From: Nemertoderma westbladi
Lineage: Eukaryota; Xenacoelomorpha; Nemertodermatida; Nemertodermatidae
Length of the DNA: 25,280 nt
Reading direction: 5' to 3'
Assembly (NCBI GenBank): GCA_032718475.1
Contig: JAUCBJ010005027.1
Coordinates: forward strand, 1-25,280
The position numbers and the translations under genes were made by a program. Shown here one piece after another: positions 10,169 through 17,551 of the stretch. Position 1 is the stretch's first letter. Every line of letters starts with the position of its first letter. The notes under the pieces were generated by a model that was not told the origin of the DNA, did no database searches, and saw only the letters and a list, made by a program, of their open reading frames with translations.

Positions 10169-10412
10169 CGCCCATGTGAAGAATACAAGGATTTCACTTT
10201 TCGGTCGAGTTAAGTGTTAAGTGTTTTACTTAAGTGTTTTATAACGCTTATTTCTGTCTTATAACCTGTACATATACTAATTCGTTTATTGTTTTGGTTA
10301 AATTCAGCCCTTCTGTAACCTGTGTTTTTGGTGAAAACCTGATATTCTTCACATGGGGGTAACTGCAAAGTGAAATATAACGGCAGAAAGTCTGGTATTC
10401 TTCACATGGGCC
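10169..10412 (-). mobile_element. Short inverted-repeat transposon (MITE), copy 2, opposite orientation
   Basis: Starts with GCCCATGTGAAGAATAC at 10170 and ends TATTCTTCACATGGGC at 10411. It is the reverse complement of copy 1 over most of its length: for example TTCAGCCCTTCTGTAACCTG here matches CAGGTTACAGAAGGGCTGAA at about 8034. It is flanked by an exact 8-bp direct repeat, CAAAGGAT (10161-10168 and 10413-10420). A reading frame crossing this element on the minus strand is not a gene. Noncoding, presumably moved by a related transposase. Confidence 0.8.
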
Positions 10413-10677
10413 CAAAGGATATTTTATAGGCGACTTTATTAAGGCGTGTATTATACGTGAGAAAATACCAGGAATAACGGAAACACACAACCGTCAAATA
10501 CAAAACATTAATAAAACTTTTAAAAAATGTTAATAAATTCCTTCGGCCATGTGAAGATTACCATGTGTCCAGGATTCGACGGTGGTTACTGCTTAGTAAA
10601 TACAGATACATTAGCAAACCTATCACTATATAGAGTATTTTTACTATACAATAATGAATTAATTTTTCTTATTTCAG

Positions 10678-10872
10678 GTAACATGCGTCTTTGTCTAGGA
10701 TCGCGCAGAGCATTTGTTGTCCGTTTGCGGTCCGGGACTATGGAACACGATTCTATTTATTTTCACAATCTACCGATACATTCTAGAACAAACGGACTAG
10801 GTAGCGATGTCGACGATAGGAACTACGTGGTTGTTCACATAACCGGTTATATAAAGTCCTGGCCCCCTGCAG
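10678..10872 (+). CDS. ARNT: ARNT-like gene, PAS-A C-terminal exon
   Basis: After a TTCTTATTTCAG acceptor the frame completes a Ser codon and reads NMRLCLGSRRAFVVRLRSG, a variable loop rich in His and Asn, then NGLGSDVDDRNYVVVHITGY and IKSWPPAG. The elements SS.R..(M/L)G.RR.F..R.R, NGLG, and (V/I)VH.TGYIK.WPP match ARNT/tango in order. The donor is CTGCAG|GTACGT, phase 1. The variable loop between the two PAS-A strands differs from well-known ARNTs, as is usual for this region. Confidence 0.93.
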
Positions 10873-11512
10873 GTACGTAAGTTGTGATTGGGAGGGGAGG
10901 TGGGGGGAGACAGTGGGAACCGTCACTCACACCCGAGCTGCGAGAGGAGGGGGGCGGGGGGTGGTAGACCGTTGGAACCCCCACGGTCTACCCCCAGGTA
11001 GGGCGTGGGGGGTGTGAAGGCGTGGGTGTCTGATTTCCCTAGAACGTGTGATGAGCTGGAAGATATATAAAACAAACATTAGATATATTCTGGAAGATTG
11101 ATATACAATTCATAAAAAAGCAGCAGCTTGGTCTAGGGTGACATTGCTGGCCTTCCAATTAGGAACCCCCTGGTCGTTCCCTAGATGGGGCAGCACTGTT
11201 TGGGCAAATTGCGTTGAATTCTGCAGCCTAGCCCAACCCTTGCTTTCATCCTTGGGTGGTCGATAAATGGGAACCAAAGTAACTTGGGAAATTGAGTGAA
11301 ACCCCTATAAGTGTTTACTGTGCGTGGAAATGGTCACCACCCATGATGGTGGTGAACAGGTATTCCTTTAGGAAACAGAGTCTGGAAGGGTTTACTGTGA
11401 AAGATCACCCTCCATCATGGTGGTAAACAGGCATTCCTTGGCATAACGAGCCTAAAAGATTACCCCATTCAAATCACAATAAATAATAAATGAATCCTCC
11501 ACTTTTCCCCAG
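10873..11512 (+). other. Intron with G-rich start and a 77-bp tandem duplication
   Basis: Phase-1 intron of 640 bp. The first 150 bp are unusually G-rich for this window (several GGGG and GGGGGG runs at about 10891-11010). Positions 11313-11460 hold two diverged copies of a segment TTTACTGTG...TCACC...CATGATGGTGGT(G/A)AACAGG.ATTCCTT; the first has a perfect CACCACC / GGTGGTG stem around CATGAT. The segment 11110-11300 looks repeat-like but I could not classify it. Confidence 0.6.
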
Positions 11513-11699
11513 GAATAGCCCCAGACCCCGGAGTATCACAGAGTTCCCTGGAGGATAACAGCGCCCATCCTTGTCTGGTCGCCATCGCCCGGTTGCAGAC
11601 AGTCAGTAACTCCCATTGCGTTGACCTCACAGACAAGTCGGCCACAGAGTTCATGTGTCGGCACACACCCGACGGGAAGTGCACCTTCGTAGATCAAAG
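11513..11699 (+). CDS. ARNT: ARNT-like gene, inter-PAS and start of PAS-B exon
   Basis: Acceptor ACTTTTCCCCAG. The frame reads GIAPDPGVSQSSLEDN, then AHPCLVAIARLQTV, then a loop and SATEFMCRHTPDGKCTFVDQ. CLVAI.RLQ and (S/T)EF..RH..(D/E)G.(F/C)TFVD(Q/H)R are ARNT landmarks at the start of PAS-B. The conserved join to the next exon requires the weak donor AAAG|GTTATT at 11700 (phase 2), giving FVDQR-VSDVTGY. A stronger-looking GTAAGT lies 23 nt downstream at 11723; joining it to the normal acceptor would create an immediate TAG. Exon end is therefore chosen on conservation, not donor strength. Confidence 0.88.
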
Positions 11700-12129
11700 G
11701 TTATTATCCAGATACTGGTATTGTAAGTTTAAGTCGGCCTAGTTTATGGAAATATACCATATTAACTATATGTAAACGTATTTTATGTAAACGTTAACTA
11801 TATTAACTGTATGGAAACGTATTTTATGTAAACGTTAACTATATTAACTGTATGGAAACTATATCATAGTAAATCATTAGGGTTTCTAACAAACCTACTA
11901 ATTTACAACATTGGAAAATTAATTTAATTAGTTTATTTAATTAAAGTTAATTAGGGATATTTATATCTTTACTAAAAATTCGGACCAGCCGACAATTATT
12001 TAATAAGCACAAACAGAGAACACATCAAATAGCAGTAATACTTTAGTTTTCAGTTTAACGACTTGAGTTTGTGTTACCAATGAAACAGTTGTGTTGATAT
12101 ATTCGGCAAATTTTACTGTTTTTTTACAG
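11700..12129 (+). other. Intron within PAS-B with a 41-bp tandem repeat
   Basis: 430-bp phase-2 intron. At about 11770-11860 a 41-bp unit, ATGGAAACGTATTTTATGTA..., is present about 2.2 times (starts 11770, 11811, 11852). The rest is AT-rich and ends TGTTTTTTTACAG. Confidence 0.7.
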
Positions 12130-12236
12130 AGTCTCGGACGTTACTGGATACTCAACCTCGCATCTTATTGGTTCATTTATGTCGGAATTCTGTCACCCTG
12201 ACGACCAGGTTCATCTCACAGAAAGTTTCCAGCAAG
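12130..12236 (+). CDS. ARNT: ARNT-like gene, PAS-B central exon
   Basis: The exon completes an Arg codon and reads VSDVTGYSTSHLIGSFMSEF, then CHPDDQVHLTESFQQ, ending with a split Val codon at AAG|GTAGTA (phase 1). GY...(E/H)L(L/I)G....(E/D)F.HP(E/D)DQ..(L/M).(E/D)SF(Q/D)Q is the PAS-B core of ARNT. The acceptor is TTTTTTTACAG followed by AG, so a second AG lies 2 nt downstream; the first restores the conserved frame with the upstream exon. Confidence 0.93.
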
Positions 12237-12411
12237 GTAGTAGAGTGTAGGTCTAATAGTTCTAGTCATATCTGAAGCTTATTATTAAGATAAAGTGTCT
12301 GTGTCTAAAAGATATCCTAACAAATTCACAATTAATCAAACCGACCTGTCCGAAACTAGCTAATACTTCTTGTTACACATGTACTAACGGCATCCGTAAT
12401 TGTACACAAAA

Positions 12412-12615
12412 AACGTAATATACCAAACCACATGCAACACATGCAAATAAAGTTACGTAGGAGAAACATATAAATCAAACAGAACACGCACTATGGCACA
12501 TATTAATGCGGTACGCAACGAGAACAAAAATCGTAGTAGCTCAGTAGCAGCTCACAGACTATCGAAACACGTACCGTGGACACCCACCGCTCAACCACCA
12601 TTTACTGTTAAATAA
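12412..12615 (+). pseudogene. GIY-YIG endonuclease remnant, Penelope-like retroelement
   Basis: The plus-strand frame reads NVIYQTTCNTCK, an in-frame TAA at 12439-12441 region, then SYVGETYKSNRTR, MAHINAVRNENKNRSSSVAA and HRLSKH. NVIY plus YVGET correspond to the GIY and YIG strands; the Cys pair before the second strand, the Arg after YVGET, and the His in HIN and in AAH fit the endonuclease domain at the C terminus of Penelope-like elements, which lies downstream of a reverse transcriptase. No RT was seen beside it. The stop and the missing RT show it is a dead fragment. A host GIY-YIG gene fragment is possible but less likely. Confidence 0.5.
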
Positions 12616-13433
12616 AGTACTACGTCGATGTAGAGATTGGGGCGACAGGAAAATTAGTGAGAATGTATACATACACCACCTTACCCCAGCAATAAATATT
12701 CAACACCCCACCGAATACGACAGCGGTTGGTGTTTGGGAATACACCACTTCCAAACCCTATGCGATGGCGGCACTTTAATAAATAAATAAATTGGGATTG
12801 AGCTGTGAATGTAAATATAATTAGTGGGAATATTGTCCTAGGCACATGGCATATGTTATGAGGAGAGACAATACCGGTACTTTAACAGTGGTGTTTAATT
12901 AATGTTCTTTTATCATAAAGTAGAAGCGGATATTTATTTATCGAAGAACTGTGACTGTGAGTGGAAATTCTCGTCAGATATTAATGAAACCATTTCTATT
13001 TATTACGGCAGTAAACCTTGCGTAATGCGATTCATATATCCATAAGTGAATTATGATGTTTAAAATTCAAATATAATATACGATCTCAATGCGTATTCTT
13101 CATTTCCACTTTAGTGTAAATGTTCAGGCGAAATACCTGATTTTGATAATATCATACGATTCTAACAATAACCCTGTCGCAAAGTGTCAAATATGTAGGC
13201 TATGTAGAAACTCAATCCTGATAATATTTATTATACCTGTGTTCAAGGTAATTAATAAAAATTTAAATAGAAATTAAGAATAAAATGAAAAGTAAATAAC
13301 AATTTATTAGAACAAACCCTCTTTATTAATATTATATATTTATATTTCCTGCTAATCTACACTCCAATTCGTGTTTCAGTCTGCCCATTGCGCATTGCCC
13401 ACATACTGTACATACATCCCTCAAAGTGCTTAT

Positions 13434-13703
13434 TTATTTATTGTATCTTTTCCATTGAATAAGTGCCGACATCGCCTGGGGTTTAAATTTGGTATATTCC
13501 CAAACCCCATACTGTTTCAGCACTGAGTACCTTATCGCAACTGCTGATCTCTGATTGGTTCTTAATTCACGTTGAATTACATTGCCAGTGCCAAGACAGT
13601 ATGGGGTTTGTAAATTTACACACAGGTGAGCCTCAACACAATGTTGCAGATTGGTGCCCAAACCCGGTTCCAAGATAGCACATCCAAAAGTGGAGCCAGG
13701 CAA
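13434..13703 (-). other. Unrecognised 89-codon reading frame across a foldback
   Basis: The minus-strand frame is open for 89 codons and has a plausible composition (LEPGLGTNLQHCVEAHLCVN, QTPYCLGTGNVIQRELRTNQ). It spans an imperfect inverted repeat, CAAACCCCATACTGTTTCAG at 13501 against the reverse complement of 13588-13610 (20 of 23 matches). It may be repeat-derived rather than a gene. No family recognised. Confidence 0.2.
13501..13610. repeat. Inverted repeat with 23-bp arms
   Basis: Arms 13501-13523 and 13588-13610 pair at 20 of 23 positions with a 64-bp loop, starting CAAACCCCATACTG. A related CCAAACCCTATGCG lies near 12752. Possibly a small foldback element; no target duplication found. 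Confidence 0.6.
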
Positions 13704-13754
13704 AGTCTTATACAGTATTAAGCTGATTTGTTATACATAGTGAATTTACACTTT

Positions 13755-14132
13755 ACAGTGATTAAAAGGAAAGGTCACGTGTTACCTTAATTCCATTACC
13801 CATGATTAAAATGAAAGGTCACGTGTTAGCCATAGTATTTATTCCATTTCCAGTGATTAAAGTATTTATTCCTTTCCAGTGATTAAAATGAAAGGACATG
13901 TTTTAGCCATAGTATTAATTCCTTTTCCAGTGATTAAAATGAAAGGTCACGTGTTAGCCATAGTATTTATTCCATTTCCAGTGATTAAAGTATTTATTCC
14001 TTTCCAGTAATTAAAATGAAAGGACATGTTTTAGCCATAGTATTAATTCCTTTTCCAGTGATTAAAATGAAGGTCACGTGTTAGCCATAGTATTTATTCC
14101 TTTTTCAGTGATTAAAATGAAAGGACACGTGT
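13755..14132 (+). repeat. Tandem array duplicating the 3' splice site and first codons of the PAS-B terminal exon
   Basis: Eight full or partial copies of CCAGTGATTAAAATGAAAGG, then TCACGTGTTAGCCATAGTA and TTTATTCCTTTTC, precede the true exon. GATTAAA(A/G)(T/G) starts lie at about 13761, 13804, 13855, 13880, 13932, 13983, 14009, 14060 and 14111 (functional). A 128-bp higher-order block repeats from 13804 to 13932 to 14060. Each copy with CAG|TG can encode VIKMKGHVLAIV, the conserved start of the exon (VIKMKGHVLSIV), then diverges. The copies before the last run into stops (for example after ...FIPFQ, or TGT TAG in the copy at 14060, which has lost one base). Confidence 0.93.
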
Positions 14133-14414
14133 TGTCGATAGTAATTCGTCTACGGTTTGCTAACTCTGAGTATACCTGGATGAAGATCAGTTCCCACGCA
14201 TTCCTCAACCCCTACAACGATGAGTTGGAGTTTATCGTTTCAACGTATAGCGTGAAGACACAGCAGATACACAACCCTCCGGCTACACCAGCGGAGGCAT
14301 ACCGCCCGCCCAATGAGGGGCCTTCACCACAATATAGTGCAGCCAATCCCGTAGTAAGGGAGGATGATCATAGATCAGTTGTAGCCAATCAAACGGAAGG
14401 CAATAAATCGAGTG
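14109..14414 (+). CDS. ARNT: ARNT-like gene, PAS-B C-terminal exon and start of the tail
   Basis: From the last CAG of the array the frame reads VIKMKGHVLSIVIRLRFANS, EYTWMKISSHAFLNPYNDEL and EFIVSTYSVKTQQIHNPP, matching ARNT (QV.K.KG(Q/H)..S...R.R..N.E..W(L/M)(R/K)...(F/A)F.NP(Y)..E.E(F/Y)I(V/I).T...K), which closes PAS-B. A low-complexity tail rich in Pro, Ser, Asn and Glu follows (PATPAEAYRPPNEGPSPQYS). The exon is taken to end at AGTG|GTTAGT (phase 1), because the frame hits TAG three bases later and the next exon joins in frame. Without splicing the protein would stop at 14419. Confidence 0.88.
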
Positions 14415-14991
14415 GTTAGTGTGGGGATAAAGCTGCTGTTTCATTTAAAATTTTATTATAGCGACTTTTACTAAAGAAAGGGACCAATGAAGATCCAATC
14501 CAGAGATTGCGATGCGACAAATGAATCCCCCGTAAAATTTACATTTAATTTTTACTACCTAAATAATTAAATGTAATTGGGCGTTCACGATTCGCACGCG
14601 GCCCGACCCTCCAGAGGATGGAAGTCTGGCGCTCTAACCAATCCAAGAGCGACCCAGACAAAAGGTAGATCGGAAAATATTAACTGATTTTCTGTATGTC
14701 TTCAATTTGCGTCCTCATGGATTCCGATCTGTCAACAATACCATAACAGATCGGCTGCCATTGGAGTGCGCCAGACTTCCAACCTGCACCTTAGTGCCAA
14801 CCTTCTTGCTAAGCTGAGTCCAACAAACATTCTAATAATATGAAACCACTCACTCATCCAAAGTACCGATCATTTTCCTTTTACATCAATACATTTATTA
14901 CTTTGGATTCAAGTTTTATTTGTAAAATATTTGTATAATGATTACGCTTTAGGTACCGGTAAGTAACTAATTAATGTTATTCGTCCTTTAG
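14415..14991 (+). other. Intron with a tRNA-derived SINE-like copy
   Basis: 577-bp phase-1 intron, GTTAGT to CGTCCTTTAG. Holds the SINE-like sequence at 14585-14745; the rest is AT-rich without further features. Confidence 0.7.
14585..14745 (-). mobile_element. tRNA-derived SINE-like element, copy 1
   Basis: On the minus strand a tRNA-like head reads GGATTGGTTAGAGCGCCAGA (A-box region), then ACTTCCATCC (anticodon-loop region) and a degenerate B-box region GTGCGAATC. On the plus strand the adjacent body, AAAAGGTAGA.C.GAAAATA...TGTATGTC..AATT..CGTCCTCATGG....ATCTGTCAA, is shared with the sequence at 18495-18580. Shared head and body in the same order indicate one dispersed family. It is too degenerate to be a working tRNA gene. 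Confidence 0.6.
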
Positions 14992-15324
14992 AAATAGATT
15001 CAACCGGGTCGGTCTCCCACGAATCTTTGTTACAAATCGCTCCTCCAAGCAATAAAACCCCGGTAATTCGGAACTATGATTACCCAACCGCCGAGTCGTA
15101 TCAGACGCTTCTCAACGCTCGGGCACATCAATCCGACATGTACAGACAGCCACCGAGTGCCAGCTACTCTCACCAGGGGGCGCTGCCATTGGTTGTACCG
15201 CCGTCAGGGCGCCATCAGGCGTGGACACCAGGAACTTACCCCGGATCCATTTACGGGCACCACCAAGCGGAACAACTTTCTCCCGGAGCTTACAGGGATC
15301 CCAGAGGATTGTTTTACCATCAAG
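14992..15324 (+). CDS. ARNT: ARNT-like gene, C-terminal low-complexity exon (last one seen)
   Basis: Acceptor CGTCCTTTAG. The frame completes a Glu codon and reads IDSTGSVSHESLLQIAPPSN, NYDYPTAESYQTLLNARAHQ, SDMYRQPPSASYSHQG, WTPGTYPGSIYGHHQAEQLS and AYRDPRGLFYHQ. The Tyr/Pro/Gln/Ser-rich, disordered composition fits the ARNT activation-domain region, which is poorly conserved between phyla. It is assigned to the gene because phase and position fit, not by alignment. The end is a phase-1 donor CAAG|GTTAGA; unspliced it would stop at TAG 15327-15329. No nearby AATAAA follows, and the usual acidic/hydrophobic C-terminal motif is missing, so a further exon outside the window is likely. Confidence 0.75.
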
Positions 15325-16105
15325 GTTAGATAATTTAGCAAATGGTAAATATTGTCAACATCTGACGGTCGTTGACTTGCTTGGGTTGGGGGATTCCAAT
15401 TTTAGTTCTGGGGATCCGAATTTTAACCTTTGGGGCATTTACTTGGCTCATGTTCTCTCTTTGGGGCTCATGTTTTATAATGTTGAATATTCTTCAATGA
15501 ATTCAATTCTTTAAAAAATCGTGAACCAGCATACAGTGATACAGTGTAGCAATTATCTGATTGGAGATCACGTTGGCCTCAAGGATTGATCGCTTGTAGA
15601 CAACTGATATCTGGTCTCAGACAAAGATTTCAATACCCGAAGAAGTCTGCAAAGACGACAGTTAGATGCCTGTAATTCCTCGCAGGCAATTCTTCAATGA
15701 TCTGGTGAAGGGCCAGAATTTTTCCTATCCCATTTTGGTTGAAACGCAGGAGCCTCAAATCCTTCTAAAGGCTGTATAAATTTCGCATTGTTGTGACTCT
15801 ATACACCCTAGACACTTTAGATATTAGTCAGGCTCATTCAAACCCAGCGGTACAATGAAAACCTGGTTTCTGCTGGGGGAGTAAAGGATATGGGTAGGAT
15901 AGTTATGAATTTTCAACCCTGTAGAGTTTGTATGGCAACCCCCTCCCAACAGCCAGGAGAGGAGGGCCTTCGAGTTGCCTTCGGTATTTCGTGTTTCACA
16001 AGTCCAATCACCTTTTTAGGTCCGCGTAGTGAGACCTCTAGTATTCACTCAGTTGTTGTTTGTGTTGTTGTTAATTTTCAGTTAGGTTTTAATACGGCTC
16101 CATAC
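15325..16105. other. Intron or downstream sequence, nothing identified
   Basis: Moderately AT-rich with scattered short open frames, none protein-like enough to call. No poly(A) signal and no ARNT C-terminal motif seen. Confidence 0.5.
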
Positions 16106-16195
16106 GGCGCGGCGCAGTTGCAAAGTTGGTAGAGCGTTGGACTTGAAATCTCTTGGTACCGAATTCAATCCCCCATTCCGGTGAATGTTTTTTTG
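16106..16195 (+). mobile_element. tRNA-like SINE head (Ser-like)
   Basis: GGCGCAGTTGCAAAGTTGGT AGAGCG resembles an A-box arm, GGACTTGAAATC an anticodon arm with TGA, and ACCGAATTCAATCCC a degenerate B box. Seven T residues from about 16189 could terminate RNA polymerase III. The acceptor stem does not pair, so a SINE or tRNA pseudogene is likelier than a functional tRNA. Confidence 0.5.
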
Positions 16196-16516
16196 TTGTA
16201 AGATTGGTAGTTAGCCATTCAAGGAGACAGTTCATGCGTTAGTAGACGCGGACCTTTTTGCGTTTGCACGCTTGTTAATTGAAATCACGCTGATTCCACG
16301 ATATGACCCATAAAGTTTTACTGTAGGTAGGTGGCTTGAGAATTGGGTGGATAAGGACTCAGTTTTCATTGGTCTTGGTCTTAGGAGATATAAAAAATCA
16401 TGCTTTTTCTAACATTAATTGATTGCTAACATTGAGATTAAAATTGCTTGCTATGCCGCGGCAAAGTTTTGTACTTTAATGGGATGTATTTATGGCAGTA
16501 ATCTAGATAGATATCT

Positions 16517-16551
16517 AGATAGATAGCAGATTACTAATCTGCTATCTATCT
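16517..16551. repeat. Near-perfect hairpin, 17-bp arms, 1-nt spacer
   Basis: AGATAGATAGCAGATTA (16517-16533), C, then TAATCTGCTATCTATCT (16535-16551). Next to GATA-type microsatellite sequence and 15 bp upstream of the LINE target duplication. Confidence 0.9.
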
Positions 16552-16577
16552 CACTACCTCCGACTGAGTGATAGAAT

Positions 16578-17498
16578 GCTCCATTCTTGTTCATTATTGT
16601 GGTTGACTATGTTCTACGCATGTCCTTAGATCATCATAATGATGATGGGATGATGATAACTCCACCTACTGGCTCCAGAAGTCGAGGAAATCCTGCCAAG
16701 TACCTAACTGATCTAGACTTTGCTGATGACTTAGGAGTACTCTCAGAATCATTAGAGGGAGCCCAGCGGCTCCTCAGCTCGTTAGAACATGCTGCTTCTA
16801 GTGTTGGTCTTTTTATTAACTCCAGAAAGACCAAAATTCTGACAGTTAACTTTGAAAGTCCTCAGCAAGTCTCTGACCGGATGAGCATAAGCTCAAAGGA
16901 TGGTATGCTTGAGCATGTGGACGACTTCTGTTACCTGGGATCATGGATCCGGAAGTCAGGTGAGGACCTTCGAATACGTAAGGGAAAGGCATGGGCAGCC
17001 TTGAATAGGCTTTCCAGGATTTGGAAGTCACCTAGAATTAATCGGAAACTTAAGGTCCGATTATTTAGAGCAGCAGTAGTTCCAGTACTCCTCTATGGGA
17101 GTCCATGCTGGGCTCTAACTGCTGAGGACACCAAATCTCTGGATGGCACATTCACAAGAATGCTACGCCGGGTACATTGTGTCAAGTACAATGCACACAT
17201 CTCCAACCAGACACTATATAACATTGGAGGTGTCTCATTGGTTCCCCCAAGCTTGACACTAGAACAAAATCGCCTCCGCTTTGCAGGACATTGCTTTCGC
17301 CGTGAGGACCAGCCAGTGCATAATCTTGTACTTTGGCAGCCTCATGGAGTGAATAAGCATGGTGGACAGCCTATGACTTTCTTGAGACGCATCTTAAAGG
17401 ACACTGGCCTTAAAGATGCGGATGATCTAGCAAATGTCATGGGTGATAGGGAGTTGTGGCGGTGCAATTTTGTTGACAAGCCGGCACAGCATTCTTAA
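16578..17498 (+). pseudogene. Reverse transcriptase C-terminal part of LINE copy 1
   Basis: The frame opens at the element's 5' end with APFLFIIVVDYVLR, contains the RT catalytic box LDFADDLGVLS (FADD at 16719-16730), and continues through the thumb and the C-terminal domain: VLLYGSPCWAL, MLRRVHCVKYNAHISNQTLY, LRFAGHCFRRED, and DRELWR near the end, stopping at 17496-17498. The W-x-GHxxR-like (FAGHCFRR) and DRxxWR motifs are common to RTE/CR1-type LINE ORF2 tails. The open frame is intact for over 300 codons, so insertion is recent. The N-terminal endonuclease and most RT motifs are absent through 5' truncation. The clade assignment is tentative. Confidence 0.85.
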
Positions 17499-17539
17499 AA
17501 ATGCAGCTGCAATGCAGCATGCCGATCATAGTAGTAGTA
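16578..17539 (+). mobile_element. 5'-truncated non-LTR retrotransposon (LINE), copy 1
   Basis: The insertion is flanked by an exact 12-bp direct repeat, GAGTGATAGAAT (16566-16577 and 17540-17551), the expected target-site duplication. The 3' end is a short (TAG)n tract, as in several LINE clades including RTE. The 5' end starts inside the reverse transcriptase, in frame from the first base. No internal promoter or endonuclease is left, so the copy is dead on arrival, as is typical for truncated LINE insertions. Confidence 0.88.
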
Positions 17540-17551
17540 GAGTGATAGAAT

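Larger units (their letters stand above)
5881..10677 (+). other. 4.8-kb intron within PAS-A
   Basis: Bounded by GTAAGT and TTATTTCAG, phase 1. It contains a degenerate minus-strand coding fragment (about 6745-7165), a C-rich tract with CA and A runs (7568-7610), two oppositely oriented MITE copies (7943-8247 and 10169-10412), and a short tandem repeat (8340-8505). I see no structure I can name in 5881-6740, 7210-7560 or 8510-10160, apart from a weak inverted repeat of GCATCCGCATTCACCCAC (about 7347 against 7407-7427). Confidence 0.75.
12237..14108 (+). other. 1.9-kb intron within PAS-B
   Basis: Phase 1, GTAGTA to TTTTTCAG. It holds a Penelope-like GIY-YIG remnant (12412-12615), a foldback segment with unknown minus-strand reading frame (13434-13703), and the acceptor-duplicating array (13755-14132). 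I see nothing identifiable in 12620-13430. Confidence 0.75.

Noticed and set aside
10248-10490. 80-codon minus-strand frame
   Set aside because: It lies mostly within MITE copy 2; composition and position explain it as noncoding transposon sequence.
11469-11684. Minus-strand frame opposite an ARNT exon
   Set aside because: Shadow of the plus-strand exon at 11513-11699, whose translation matches ARNT.
15076-15514. Alternative plus-strand frames over the last ARNT exon
   Set aside because: Out of phase with the acceptor at 14991 and with the preceding exon; shadows of the Tyr/Pro-rich frame.
16106-16190. Functional tRNA-Ser gene
   Set aside because: A-box and anticodon-like regions are present, but the acceptor stem does not pair and the B box is degenerate.
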